Shown here: piece after piece, positions 45,837-56,345 of the stretch
Position numbering within the stretch: the first letter of the stretch is position 1
Layout of the letters: each line of letters begins with the position of its first letter
From: Branchipolynoe longqiensis
Lineage: Eukaryota; Annelida; Polychaeta; Phyllodocida; Polynoidae
Direction of reading: 5' to 3'
DNA length: 64,000 nt
Assembly: GCA_030323885.1 (NCBI GenBank)
Contig: CM059187.1
Coordinates: 128,731,168-128,795,167 of the forward strand
Translations under genes and position numbers: made by a program
The notes under the pieces: model-generated
What the model was told of the DNA's origin: nothing
Seen by the model: the letters and a program-made list of their open reading frames with translations, nothing else
Databases searched by the model: none

Positions 45837-46575
45837 TATATATTGATAATTACAATTGACTGTATTTCCATTGAAAGTAATTTTTGTGGTACAAGGTCAA
45901 CCGAAGAGATACTTGAATTGAAAACATGCAACATTAATTTTGTTATGCTCATCCAACTGTTGGATATAGGTTTTAGCATCGGTAGGTTGTATCTATTAAC
46001 GCGTCTTTGTATTCCTTCTAGACAGCAACCAATACTTAACACCTACACGAATATAAGTTGGAGATGTGGATTGAAAACTAGATAAGCAGGTTAAAAATAG
46101 AAAGATATCTTAATCAGACTATGGGTATATGATGGGATATGTTGCTATTGATGTATGTGTGTTGTGCATTCAAGTTGCATAGTTCTGGGTTTTTGCCATT
46201 TTCTAATATAAAATTAATATATTACCTTGATCGGTATATTCTATTATACTTCACTTTGAAGTAAGTTATCTCTTAAAGGGCACTGGTATGTTACCAAGGC
46301 AGCAGCCGTGTGTGCCATGGTACCAAACTACCACCAACCAATATACGATGTGGTAGCCAGCACACACGATGTGGTGAAACTGGAGCAGCCTGCGATGCAC
46401 CCAACATGAATGTGGTATATCGCCTTCTTTACCTGGCGATATTGTACCGTCTGTGTATAAGGCATTCTTGTAGTATGTAACCCCAACCACATGACAGCCA
46501 AGCAGTACCGAACTTGTGTCAGTCTCCCATACAATATCATCCCAGTTACCAAGCCTTTACATCGGGCACTATTTT
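45837..46575. other. AT-rich non-coding sequence
   Basis: No gene or repeat family was recognised. Confidence 0.45.
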
Positions 46576-46632
46576 CCGTCCTGATATGACCTTAGATATT
46601 GCTAGGACGTCAAACAATAACAAACGAACTGG
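46576..46632 (+). mobile_element. SINE 3'-tail fragment
   Basis: CCGTCCTGATATGACCTTAG, then GATATTGCTAGGACGTCAAA and CAATAACAAACGAAC. Confidence 0.8.
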
Positions 46633-46654
46633 AGTGGCACAGAAATGAAGGTGG

Positions 46655-46942
46655 TTCCCCGGGTGTATCACACACTGACGTGATACTGCACGTGTATCAC
46701 ACACTACCGTGATACCCCATCTGTATCAGTATCACACATTGATGTGATACCATGTCTGAATCATACATTGATGTGACACCCCACCTGCATCACTCACATG
46801 ATACCCTGCCTGACTCACACACTGACGGTATCAGTGGTGATGCCCCACCTGTGTCATACCTTGATGTGACACCCCATCTGTATCACACACTCATGTGATG
46901 CCCCACCTGTATCATACATTGATGTGACACCCAACTTGTCTG
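46655..46942. repeat. 29-bp minisatellite, left part
   Basis: Units GTATCACACACTGATGTGAC followed by ACCCCACCT, with several indels. It resumes at 47366. Confidence 0.8.
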
Positions 46943-47365
46943 TCATCATCATCATCATGCTGTCGGTCGCAATGCGACAAAGACTGCTTTTATTTCTTAA
47001 CCGCCGCTGTTCTGTGCGGTTGTGCATTTCATAAAAGCTGCTTGCAAAGTGTTGAAGTGCTGCTGGCTTTTGCAAGTTACTAGCAGCACTCTCTTGGGGA
47101 GCAAATAGAGGTTTCAGACAATAGGGTATGCGGGTAATGCAGTACCTATCTGCTAAAATACCTCAGGGTGTTTGACGCCCCTGCCTTGCAAAGTTATAAA
47201 CCACTGCCTTGTGGTATAGGTTCTTGATAGAATCAACGGCTAAGGGAGCAAACCCTAACAGAAAACCATGCTTCCGTGGCAGCATTAAGGGCAGTGATGA
47301 AGGGAACTCCCAACATCTCCCGGCCAGCTACTGCAGGGACAAATAGTTTGCGCCTGTCTTGACCC
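46943..47365 (-). mobile_element. Retroposon with (ATG)n tail, copy 4, 5' segment inverted
   Basis: The tail (CATCATCATCATCAT) and 3' segment (46943 to about 47106) are on the minus strand as in copy 1. The remaining 5' segment (about 47107-47365) is in the opposite orientation relative to copies 1 and 2. ACTTGTCTG on both sides (46934-46942, 47366-47374) is a likely 9-bp target duplication. Confidence 0.85.
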
Positions 47366-47530
47366 ACTTGTCTGACACACGGATGTAACACCGCATCTGG
47401 ATCACACACTGACGTGATACCCTGCCTGTCTCACACACTGACGTGATGCCCCACCTTTATCATACATTGATGTGACACCGTTCCTGAATCCCACTTTGAT
47501 GTGCGCCCATCCCCCACCCCCCATATACAT
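47366..47530. repeat. 29-bp minisatellite, right part
   Basis: Continuation of the array at 46655 (CTCACACACTGACGTGATGC). Confidence 0.75.
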
Positions 47531-47634
47531 CAGAGAGCGATGTGCGACCCAGCCTAAGCCATGTTGTACATTGCATTCATGGTGTACCCTTATTGCGCCC
47601 CGTATCCCCCACGCTATCACTGTCACCATGGATA

Positions 47635-47850
47635 CGCGCTGTGCTGCACTGCGTTCTGCTGCGCTGCGCTGTGCTGTTTAGGGCTGTGCTGCGCTGTTTA
47701 TGGCTGTGGTGCGATGTGCTGTGCGACACTGCCCTGGCAGGGTTGTGCAGGGCTTGCACAGCTGTGCTCGGTTATGTAGGGCTGGACTGGGCTTTACTGG
47801 ACTTGCAGGTGTGTGCTGTGCTGTGCTGGGTACTGGTTGACGGGCGCTGC
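47635..47850. repeat. GCTGTGCTGC-type minisatellite
   Basis: Degenerate GCTGTGCTGCG and GGGCTGTGCTG units. Ala/Val/Leu/Cys frames on both strands are translations. Confidence 0.7.
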
Positions 47851-48219
47851 CCTCACTTCGCCCGGGGACCTCTGCTCCAGATGCCGGCAATGGCCACCTT
47901 GCATGCTGCGCTTCGCCCGATGCTAACATTGCATATTATAGTCCCGTTTGTTGGGTGTGAGGAGGGGGGGGGGGGGAGATCCAGGCTTCTGGCTGCAGTT
48001 TCTGCCTGCCTGTCCAACGCCAGAAGGCAAAACGCCCACCAAACTAGGTCAGGGTCTTCCTGTTACTAAAATCTCATCGGTGTTTCCGGTCAAGTGGACC
48101 TGCAATGAAATAATTGTGTGGATACGTTAAAAAATGCGATTTAATTGTTTTTTTATTAATTGCATGAAAACATCCATTTGAGTTTCTCGGATGCATGGCT
48201 TATATAGGCGTTGTATATA

Positions 48220-48261
<42 letters not shown>

Positions 48262-48590
48262 ACATTCATATAGCAGTTAAGATAATGATAACAATGGGTA
48301 TTATAATGATGCGGTGGGTAAGGAACCTAAATAAATACAGTAATATTTTGACATGCTAGTTGGGTGAATAGTTCATTATAGATGCCCTTCCTTCGTGGGC
48401 CAGCAAAGTTGTAAATCACAATCAGCGTGACGGCAATTAATTGCGGCAGTGCAATTAACCCCTGCCACGCGCAGCCATGACTGAACCCCGCGCGCAGTGT
48501 CAGCAGAACGCGCGGTCAGTGACACTATCTCACTAACCATGTGAAGACGGGCTGAATTTGCGTGGTCAATTTGCGCGGTTGGCGGAGGTT
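47851..48590. other. Unassigned non-coding sequence
   Basis: A G run lies at about 47964-47976 and a TA run at 48216-48258. A CpG-dense GCGCGCAGTGTCAGCAGAAC patch lies at 48488-48520. No gene was recognised. Confidence 0.4.
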
Positions 48591-49037
48591 CGGTTTTTTT
48601 TTATGGGGTTGTACGTCCGAGCAACATCCGTAGTCATATCAGGACGGGTTTTGACTTGGTTGGTTGGGTGTTTGGAGTTTTACGTACAGGCAACATCTAA
48701 GGTTATATCAGGACGGGGTTCTGACTTGCGACAGGGATTTATAGTGCTGCCCCACTGGGAGATCGGGCCACTGGCACCCTGACCCTGGCGCCTTATGCTG
48801 ATACTGAGCTAACCAGTCATTGCCCTATCCTACTTGTTTGTTGCATGTTGGGGTTTTACATCCTAGGAACATCGACGGTCATATCAGGGTGAGCGCATCC
48901 TACTAATTCCAAGCACCAGGCTACGTAGCGCGACAAAGATCAATTCTGTAAGTCATTGGTCTGGCTCGGCCTGGATTCGAACTACGACCTTCCGCACGGG
49001 AAGCCTGCGCTCTACCGATTGGGCCACCACGTCCGGC
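48591..49037 (-). mobile_element. Stack of three minus-strand SINE insertions (main family)
   Basis: A tail/5'-truncated copy (48591-48656) abuts a second copy starting GGTTGGGTGTTTGGAGTTTT (48657), whose body is interrupted at about 48832-48895 by another tail (GTTGGGGTTTTACATCCTAG). The linker and a type 1 head then resume and end CCGATTGGGCCACCACGTCC. The order of events is tail into an older SINE. Confidence 0.85.
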
Positions 49038-49312
49038 GGACGGATGCCTAAATGTGTAGTTAGGTATTGACACCTGTGTAGTTAGGTATTGACACTTGTG
49101 TAGCTAGTACAGCTTGCACTTACTCCCGGAAAGGGGGCATCCATAGTGCAGTTCTAGTTTATTCATCGTTTAGTTGAACTGGATAGCCTAGCGGTTTGTT
49201 CACCGTTCGCTTCCTGTATGTTAGGTTTTAGATCCAAGGGGGGTGGGGGAGATAGGAAATGCTTACAGGGTTTGGATTCCAGCTGTCGTTATCGAACCTG
49301 TGACTTGGCCGA

Positions 49313-49552
49313 GATAAGCAGGATATGGAAAGGACTGATTAGCTCCTTTTTACGATTATGTGACTGAGTGGGATATCATATCATAATGCTGGCACAGAAA
49401 TATCACAGTAGGGCAGCACTATTAAGCTGAAGGGAACGACAAGTATAAATTGTGTAGGTCATTGGGTTGACTCAACTAGGAATTGAACTCCCGACCTTCC
49501 GCACCTAAAGGCCTGTGGTTTAGCTCTACCTATTCGGTCACCCTTCCTGTCA
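49313..49552. mobile_element. Two SINE fragments in opposite orientation
   Basis: 49313-49435 matches the plus-strand body (GGAAAGGACTGATTAGCTC; TGTGACTGAGTGGGATATCA; GGGCAGCACTATTAAG). 49436-49552 matches a reversed linker and type 1 head (GACAAGTATAAATTGTGTAG; CGACCTTCCGCACC; CTACCTATTCGGTCACC). Confidence 0.8.
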
Positions 49553-49968
49553 CATGACCTCTGGATTTACTAGTGCATAAAACTGCAATCATTCACTGCC
49601 CAAGATTTTAAAACATCTTTGTGGTAGAACTCACCATTTAAAAAAAACACCTCTGATAGTTTGATTTACTCATACATTTAAAGAAAACTAAGGACTCAAG
49701 AGTCATTATTCCTAGTTGTCGACCAATTACGCCGCCTTTGGACTAGATGGAGCCTTTTGCCAGTCGCCAACTGTCCTATTTTTGTGACTGTTGATGAGAA
49801 ATCACACGCAGCTCAACTGCCTGCAGTTCACCATCGGTCATCACTTTGGTGCAGTGTTCCACGTGCAAGTAAGGAGCAGGATTGGATGCGTCAACAAGGT
49901 TAAATGGATATTGATGCTGCTCATGTATTGATGATGCCATACATGATGTCCACTTGACAAAAGCTGTA
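49553..49968. other. Unassigned non-coding sequence
   Basis: No repeat or gene was recognised. Confidence 0.45.
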
Positions 49969-50474
49969 CAGTTTAACCCCGTTAAACCAAGCTTGGTTAA
50001 ACCAAACGATCGGGTAATCCAAACTTTTTTCGGCAGCCCGGCAAAATGCTACCATTTATCATATAAAAAAGTTGGTTAAACCAAAGGTGGGTAATCCAAA
50101 TTATCGGTTAATCCAAACAAAATTGTTGGACCCAGGCCACTTCCGGTACAGTTAAAGCACACTTTCATGTGGTTATAAGGTCATCTGAGACCCCAACAAC
50201 TTTTTTATATGATAAATGGTAGTATTTTGCCGGGCTGCCGACAACAAGTTAGGAGTAACCGATCGTTTGGTTTAACCGAGCTTGGTTTAATGGTGGTGTA
50301 CTGTATATATATAAAAAAACAATAAGCAAAGTGTCCACATACATTGTATATTACATCTGGAATACAAGCTTACTCAAAGTCAAAGTCAAAGCCAAAGCTC
50401 GGTTAAACCAATGATCGGTTCATCCAAACAGATTTCTAGGGTCCCTTCAAGTTTGATTTAACGGGGTTATACTG
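49969..50474. mobile_element. Foldback CAGT-ended DNA element
   Basis: The outer ends CAGTTTAACCCCGTTAAACC and (reverse complement) CAGTATAACCCCGTTAAATC have TA on both sides (49967-49968, 50475-50476). Inside, about 49985-50075 pairs with about 50195-50290 (CTACCATTTATCATATAAAA against TTTTATATGATAAATGGTAG), forming a long hairpin whose right arm also ends in GTACTG followed by TA. The GGTTAAACCAA motif recurs. CAGT ends with TA targets are pogo-like. Confidence 0.75.
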
Positions 50475-50477
50475 TAG

Positions 50478-50640
50478 TTGGTTAGTTGGTTGTTGGAGTT
50501 GTACGTCCTGGCAAGATCTAACGTCCTATCCGGATGGGTACCGACTTGTGAAAGTGCACACTCATGGCGACTTTATAGTGCTGCCCCACCAGTACCATGA
50601 CCTGATATGCCACTCAGTCACATCCCTGGGATAACCAGTG
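50478..50640 (-). mobile_element. SINE (main family), 5'-truncated
   Basis: GGTTGTTGGAGTTGTACGTC through GCGACTTTATAGTGCTGCCC to the CACTCAGTCACAT block, with an internal deletion. Confidence 0.85.
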
Positions 50641-50689
50641 TGGTGACTTGAACTCACACCCCAGATTGGATGCCACGTGCACAAGTGGA

Positions 50690-50770
50690 TGTGGGTAAGC
50701 TGATTGCACCAGGGTGCTCGATCGTCTCCACAATGGCAGCAATGTGGGTTCGAGTCCCGCACATAACGAC
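50690..50770 (+). other. Possible tRNA-like segment
   Basis: GTGGGTTCGAGTCCCGC (50747-50763) matches the tRNA T arm and B box, with a five-pair stem GTGGG/CCCGC. I could not fold a convincing acceptor stem or D arm upstream, so this is more likely a decayed tRNA-derived sequence than a gene. Confidence 0.3.
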
Positions 50771-50799
50771 GGTAACATGCAATACAATTGACAATCTTA

Positions 50800-52303
50800 T
50801 GGCCCTGTCACACTATGACGTAACACTTCAGCGTAGGGATAACGTTAAAATAAATTATACATGTCAAACTTCTCGGTGTAATATGCAAATTCATGACGCC
50901 AATGCCGCATAGTTGACGTGAGTGTAACGTCGGTAAAGCATAGTGATAACCTGCTTCAATAAGAGAGGACAACGTAATCACGTTCACGGCACGTTATATA
51001 AGTTATTTGATCGCCAGAACTATGTGTCATACGTTACATATGTCATGACACGGTGGAGAAACGCTAAACGTACGGTGGACGTAGTGGCGTACGTTATCCA
51101 TACGTTGTCATTACGCAGACTGTATGTTCCCACTGCCTTGGAAGTATGTCAACGTAGTGCAACATAGTGCAACATAGTGCAACATAGTGCAACATAGTGC
51201 AACATAGTGCAACATAGTGCAACATATTGCAACATATTGCAACATAGTGAAACATAGTGAAACATAGTGCAACATGGTGCAACATAGTGCAACATAGTGC
51301 AACATAGTGCAACATAGTGCAACATAGTGCAACATAGTGCAACATAGTGCAACATAGTGCATCATAGTACAACATCGTGCACCATAGTGCAACATAGTGC
51401 AACCTAGTGCAACATAGTGCAACATATTGAAACATAGTGCAGCATAGTGCAACATAGTGCAGCATAGTGCAACATAGTGCACCATATTGCAACATAGTGC
51501 ATCATAGTGCAACATAGTGCAGCATAGTGCAACATAGTGCGACATAGTGCAACATAGTGCGACATAGTGCGACATAGTGCGACATAGTGCGACGTAGTGC
51601 GACGTAGTGCGACGTAGTGCGAGATAGTGCGATGTAGTGCGACGTAGTGCGACGTAGTGCGACGTAGTGCGACGTAGTGCGACGTAGTGCGACGTAGTGC
51701 AGCGTAGTGCAGCGTAGTGCAGCGTAGTGCAGTGTAGTGCAAAGTAGTGCAACGTAGTGCAACGTAGTGCAGCGTAGTGCAGCGTAGTGCAACGTAGTGC
51801 AACGTAGTGCAACGTAGTGCAACGTAGTGCAACGTAGCGCAACGTAGCGCAACGTAGCGCAACGTAGCGCAACGTAGTGCAACGTAGCGCAACGTAGTGC
51901 AACGTAGTGCAACGTAGTGCAACGTAGTGCAACGTAGTGCAACGTAGTGCAACGTAGTGCAACGTAGTGCAACGTAGTGCAACGTAGTGCAACGTAGTGC
52001 AACGTAGTGCAACGTAGTGCAACGTAGTGAGCAGCATTTGAGTAACACACGTCTAACGTACATCGACGCACACCTAACGCGTACATAACGCACAGCGAAC
52101 ATAAAATCCTTACGTTGTCCAACGTTGTCGTACGTTGAAGGTTTTGAACATGTCCAAAACTTTGAAGCGCACTGACGTAACTCGACGTAAATCGATGTCT
52201 GCCTAACGTAACCATGACGTAACCCACATTACCTCAACGTAATGACGAAATGTCACCTACGTCGGCTTATGTTGGCTCGTTACACCGTAGTGTGACAGGC
52301 CTA
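50800..52303. mobile_element. PIF/Harbinger-like ACGT-rich MITE, copy C, with satellite inside
   Basis: The left end TGGCCCTGTCACACTATGAC and the right end (reverse complement TAGGCCTGTCACACTACGGT) are flanked by TTA at 50797-50799 and 52304-52306. In reverse orientation it matches copies A and B, for example GTCGGTAAAGCATAGTGATA against GTCGGTAAAGCGTAGTGATA. The shared palindrome is at 52142-52159. It is more than twice the length of A and B because of the 880-bp array at 51151-52030. The 308- and 241-codon minus-strand frames are translations of the array. Confidence 0.9.
51151..52030. repeat. 10-bp satellite array, exactly 88 units in register
   Basis: The units are variants of AACRTAGTGC. 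No insertion or deletion breaks the 10-bp register in 880 bp. Variants are zoned: AACATAGTGC (to about 51540), GACATAGTGC/GACGTAGTGC (51541-51700), AGCGTAGTGC (about 51701-51790) and AACGTAGTGC with AACGTAGCGC (51791-52030). Confidence 0.97.
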
Positions 52304-52542
52304 TTACATGAAGTATTATTTGTCCATGTGTGTGCATACACGTTGAGTCAAACGTTTTGTGACACAAAAAATGCCTGGCTACATTTAATGATTACTGTTC
52401 ACCAGATCCTGATTTTATTTGAGTAGATGCGCAGCGTACACTGGTGACGATCACAACTGGACTTATATCAGATCCATTGAGTGATTTTGGGGGGAGTTTT
52501 CAAATTTAAATCGGAGACAACTTCTCTGTTTTCAAATGGTCT

Positions 52543-52896
52543 TTAAATCTGCATAGTCGGATGAAGTATCACATTTTCAAAACCAAAGAAATTATCTGGA
52601 TTTGATTTTAAATATATCTAATTTAGATACCGATGCACTTATTAAACATTTTATTTTGCATAGAAGGGACTACTTAGTCAATTGAATAGAACCTGTTACT
52701 GCAGGAATATGTGGTGTCAGAGTTTTAGCAGGCTTACCTAATCTCATTTTTCATGTTTGAACTTCGAATATCTACATTTACCATTCCAAATAAAAGTAAC
52801 TGTATACTTATTTAAGGTAGATAATAATGATCAATTAAATATAATAATCTCAGAATAATTACAGAAACTCAAAACCAGCGGACTATGCAACTTTAA
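52543..52896. mobile_element. TTAA-bounded TIR element, complete reference copy
   Basis: The 354-bp element has TTAA at both ends and inverted ends TTAAATCTGCATAGTCGG and (reverse complement) TTAAAGTTGCATAGTCCG. No open frame. The TTAA border fits piggyBac-type target choice, but the transposase family is inferred. Confidence 0.8.
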
Positions 52897-53669
52897 CTAA
52901 AATGAAAAACATGTGGTTTGCTGTCATTAGGCTCCTAATTACGACTGGGGGTTCGTCAGTGTGTACCAGCTTTATGAGAACATGTGTGTGTGGATCGGTC
53001 ATTAGGTTAACATCCCCCCCCCCCCCCGACCTCCGGTCAGTGGAGGTCAAGGCCGTCCAGCTTAACCAAGCACCGGCCAACAGAGACATACCCACAACAT
53101 CTGATTTGAGCTCTCACTGCCCAGCTATTACATGACATGCCAGATTGAAATGTATTGCTAATTCGCGCATGGAATATGCTAATTAGATTGATTAGGATGG
53201 TTAGGTTAGGTGTTGTAGTGTGGTGACTGCTGCGGTAAAATGTGTGTTGAGTTTCAAGTGAGGTTCACAATTTCCTGCCGCATGCTCTGTATTTATGTCG
53301 GCTAAAATGTAGAACGGGTTCACTCAGCACACCTAATTAACTCTTACCTGGGACTTGTTGTTTTATGTGTGGGGGCAGTGGGGGAGGGGGGGGGGAGCGT
53401 TGCGTAGATTTGAATTGGACTAATTAAGACGCCATCGCCAGCCAACTTAATGACCGGAAATGCAGTGTTTATGGGATGGGGGATGTGGGGAGGGGTGGGG
53501 GGGAGCTTGAGCTGATATTGAAGCAGCTGTCACCGAGACTTTTGACACCGTTCATACTGTTACTAGTAGCTATGATAAAGAAGTTATACCTACTAAATTT
53601 CAAGCCCTGGACAGTCTATGAACCGAGTAATAAGCCTAGCCTATCGTAATATGCTAAAAATATATTGTA
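52897..53669. other. Unassigned non-coding sequence
   Basis: A C run at about 53013-53027 and G runs near 53378-53396. No gene was recognised. Confidence 0.45.
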
Positions 53670-53965
53670 TCCTTGTGGAATGTATAATATATATAATATA
53701 TATATTATATATATTATATATATTATATATATAGTATATATAGTATATATAATATATATAATACATATAACATAATATATATATAATATATATAATTATA
53801 TATGTAATTATATGTATTATAAATATGATTATATGTAATTACATATAATTTCCTAAATTACATATACTGATATGTAATTATATATATATACTTATATATA
53901 TACGTGTATATACTTATATAGATTTAATATATAACTATATATAATTATATCAAATTAATAGATCA
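53670..53965. repeat. TA-rich tract
   Basis: TATATAATATA-type units that decay toward 53960. A TIR element is inserted at its right edge. Confidence 0.85.
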
Positions 53966-53969
53966 TATA

Positions 53970-55519
53970 TGGGACACTCTCCTGATAACTGGCCAGAAGT
54001 GTCACATGGAGAGTTAAAATCTAATATTTGAACCTTTTAAATGTTCTTTGTGTAAAATATAAATTGATGATATAAATATAAAGGTGTACTCCCTGATTAA
54101 GCTATGTCTTATGGCAGTATAACATGTGATGGTCAGATGTAACACATGTTTAGGACACCACACAGTCTGTTAATACAAATCTAAGCAGAATTAAATAATG
54201 TCATACTTAGAAGCAATCATGGCATAATATACAGAACTATGTAGTGCTTATATTGATACAAAAAAAGTAATTCCCAGCCATGCTTTATTCACTGAGTAAT
54301 GGGGGACCTCCGACTTTTTAGTTCAAATTCGTCCCGTTAGCGTCGCCACTGAACGAGTGGGCCTATTCGGCACACTGTCACACTGCAAACTTAATGGCAG
54401 TGAGCAATCTTCATACAGAAAAAGTGAAATATCTCTAAAACCACACTACCTAGACACAAAACGCTTGGAAGACATATAGAAAACATATTCACCGAATAAA
54501 TTATATTAAATTTATATGGTTAGGGTTGTGCATTTCTATTAATTTTGAATGAAATAGACGTTTTTCACTGCGCGTACTGACAAACTCAATGCATTGTCAA
54601 TGGCAGTGAGCAATCTTCATACAGAAAAAGTTTAATATCTCTAAAACCACACCACCTAGAAGCAACCTGCTTGGAACACATATAGAAAACATATTAAATG
54701 AATAGATTATATTAAATTTATAAGGTTAGGCTTCTGCATTTCTATTAATTTTGAATAAAACTAACATTTTGCACTGTGCGTACCGGCAAAGTCTATGCAT
54801 TGTCAATGGGTGTGAGCAATCTTCATACAGAAAAAGTTAAATATCTCTAAAACCACACCACCTAGAAGCAACCCGCTTGGGGCACATATAGAAAATATAT
54901 TCAACGAATAGATTATATTAAATTTATAAGGTTAGAGTTCTGCATTTCTATTAATTTTGAATAAAAATTGACGTTTTGCACTGTGCGTACCGGCGAACTC
55001 AGTGCATTGTCAATGGCCGTTTAGGACCACTGGTACCGATGCGCCATCTAGTGTCAACAAATGAACTACACCGGATGTCCCCCATTAGTGTACAATATTT
55101 GTGTGGCATCCAGACACCAATGATTACATCTGTGATGGAAATTTGTAATGTTATTTCTGAAGACATAAAATAATTTATTTTTTAATTTAAGCATGCACAC
55201 ATGTTGATACATATTTCCTTTTTGATTTGGGAACTGTTTTGTTTTGATATATCAATGCAATACAAGATGTTACTACGGATTCTATAATGTCCCATATGCC
55301 ATGTTGCAAATGGCTGAATGTAAAATGTGTTTTTTTGTAAAGAAAACACTTCATCCCTAAAAGGACCAAAGTTGCACACAGTTTATTTTATTTCCCTTAT
55401 TTTTTACATCAATCCTGAACATGAATATGAAAAGTATAAGGAAAAGATTAAGTAGAAGGTTTTGTATTGATGTTTTAAAATCCCATCCCATGCTGACCAG
55501 TTTTCAGGAGCGCAACCAA
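53970..55519. mobile_element. TA-flanked TIR element, copy 1, carrying a nested element
   Basis: The left end TGGGACACTCTCCTGATAAC and a right end decayed to TTTTCAGGAGCGCAACCAA match the copy at 60419-61226 over both outer parts (53970-54300, 55084-55519). The middle 783 bp (54301-55083) is absent from the other copy. TA flanks both sides. Confidence 0.85.
54301..55083. mobile_element. Nested TIR insertion containing a 206-bp tandem repeat
   Basis: The ends GGGGGACCTCCG and CGGATGTCCCCC are inverted repeats. The other copy of the host element reads TAATTAGTG here, implying a 2-bp AT duplication. About three 206-bp units starting TGGCAGTGAGCAATCTTCAT occur at 54394, 54601 and 54807, with a fourth start at about 55014. 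Confidence 0.8.
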
Positions 55520-55549
55520 TATATATATATATAATTATGTATATACATA

Positions 55550-55602
55550 ATGTGTAAATTCTTACTGGTATAGTCTATTATTGAAAATCCACCGTGCCAG
55601 CA
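55550..55602 (+). repeat. Short copy of sequence also found at 56727-56775 (reversed)
   Basis: TGTGTAAATTCTTACTGGTA then TAGTCTATTATTGAAAATCC matches the reverse complement of 56727-56775. It is probably the 5' part of the second SINE type at 56415-56775. Confidence 0.6.
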
Positions 55603-55684
55603 TTGAAAACTAAATCTATTCAGAGGAATACAAATAATTAGGCCCATAAATATAATATATGAATCGTGAAAGAGGGTTTGGAAG

Positions 55685-56067
55685 ATGCACACACTCTTGC
55701 CACACATGCACACACCCATCGACGCGCCCACACCCACCCACACACACACACACCCACACACACCCACACCCACACACACCCACACCCACACACACACAGT
55801 GATTATGGCGTGTCTATTAAGTGTCATGTTTCAGGGTATGAAGGGCCATTGTCAGATGTTGCCTCGAGCTATTCAGACGAAGAGGTGACCGCGCAACCAT
55901 TTTGCGTGCTAATTAATGGCCACACTCGCCACCTACCGGCCAATGTGGCCATTAGAAAGAGACAAAATATATTGTGGCACCAGATGGCTACAGCAGGCCG
56001 CTGTGTGTGTCGTGAATTATTGGTGGAGTATCATGGAGTCCCAGTGTAGACCAGGCTGATTTGCTTA
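55685..56067. other. (CA)n tract and unassigned sequence with an open frame
   Basis: CACACACCCACACC repeats lie at 55730-55797. A plus-strand frame continues about 80 codons beyond the repeat to a stop at 56049 and includes GYEGPLSDVASSYSDEE, preceded by TGTTTCAG. There is no recognised domain and no donor site, so it is not called as a gene. Confidence 0.35.
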
Positions 56068-56333
56068 ATGCTAGGTTCACACCTACCGTTTTTCCGCACC
56101 CACCTACTGTATTCGATCTAAAATTGCCCAAAAGTCTTGAGGTGTGCACTCCCCTAGCACACCTACCGATTGCGATTCGCGACTTAAAACTCAATTTTAG
56201 GGCTAAAAGTGCTTCCTTACGATTGCGATTCGCGATCCGAAAAATGAATCGGCCCGTTTTCAGTTTTAAGCGGGTAGGGTCGGGTCGCGAGTTTTAGTGC
56301 GCAAGTCATAAACGGTAGGTGTGTACCTAACAT
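56068..56333. mobile_element. TA-flanked MITE
   Basis: The ends ATGCTAGGTTCACACCTACC and (reverse complement) ATGTTAGGTACACACCTACC form about 24-bp inverted repeats, with TA on both sides. The 266-bp interior is rich in GATTGCGATTCGCGA. No open frame of note. Confidence 0.85.
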
Positions 56334-56345
56334 TAGTTGCATTAC

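Noticed and set aside
47542..48069. 175-codon frame near 47.6 kb
   Set aside because: Largely the GCTGTGCTGC minisatellite and the G run. No domain.
51111..52037. 308-codon minus-strand open frame (and overlapping 232- and 241-codon frames)
   Set aside because: It translates the 10-bp array. The unit has no stop in any minus frame, so three frames stay open with a 10-residue period. No start, splice or domain evidence.
55666..56049. 127-codon plus frame including a non-repetitive 80-codon 3' part
   Set aside because: The first part is the CA repeat. The second has a possible acceptor but no domain and no donor, so evidence is too weak to call an exon.
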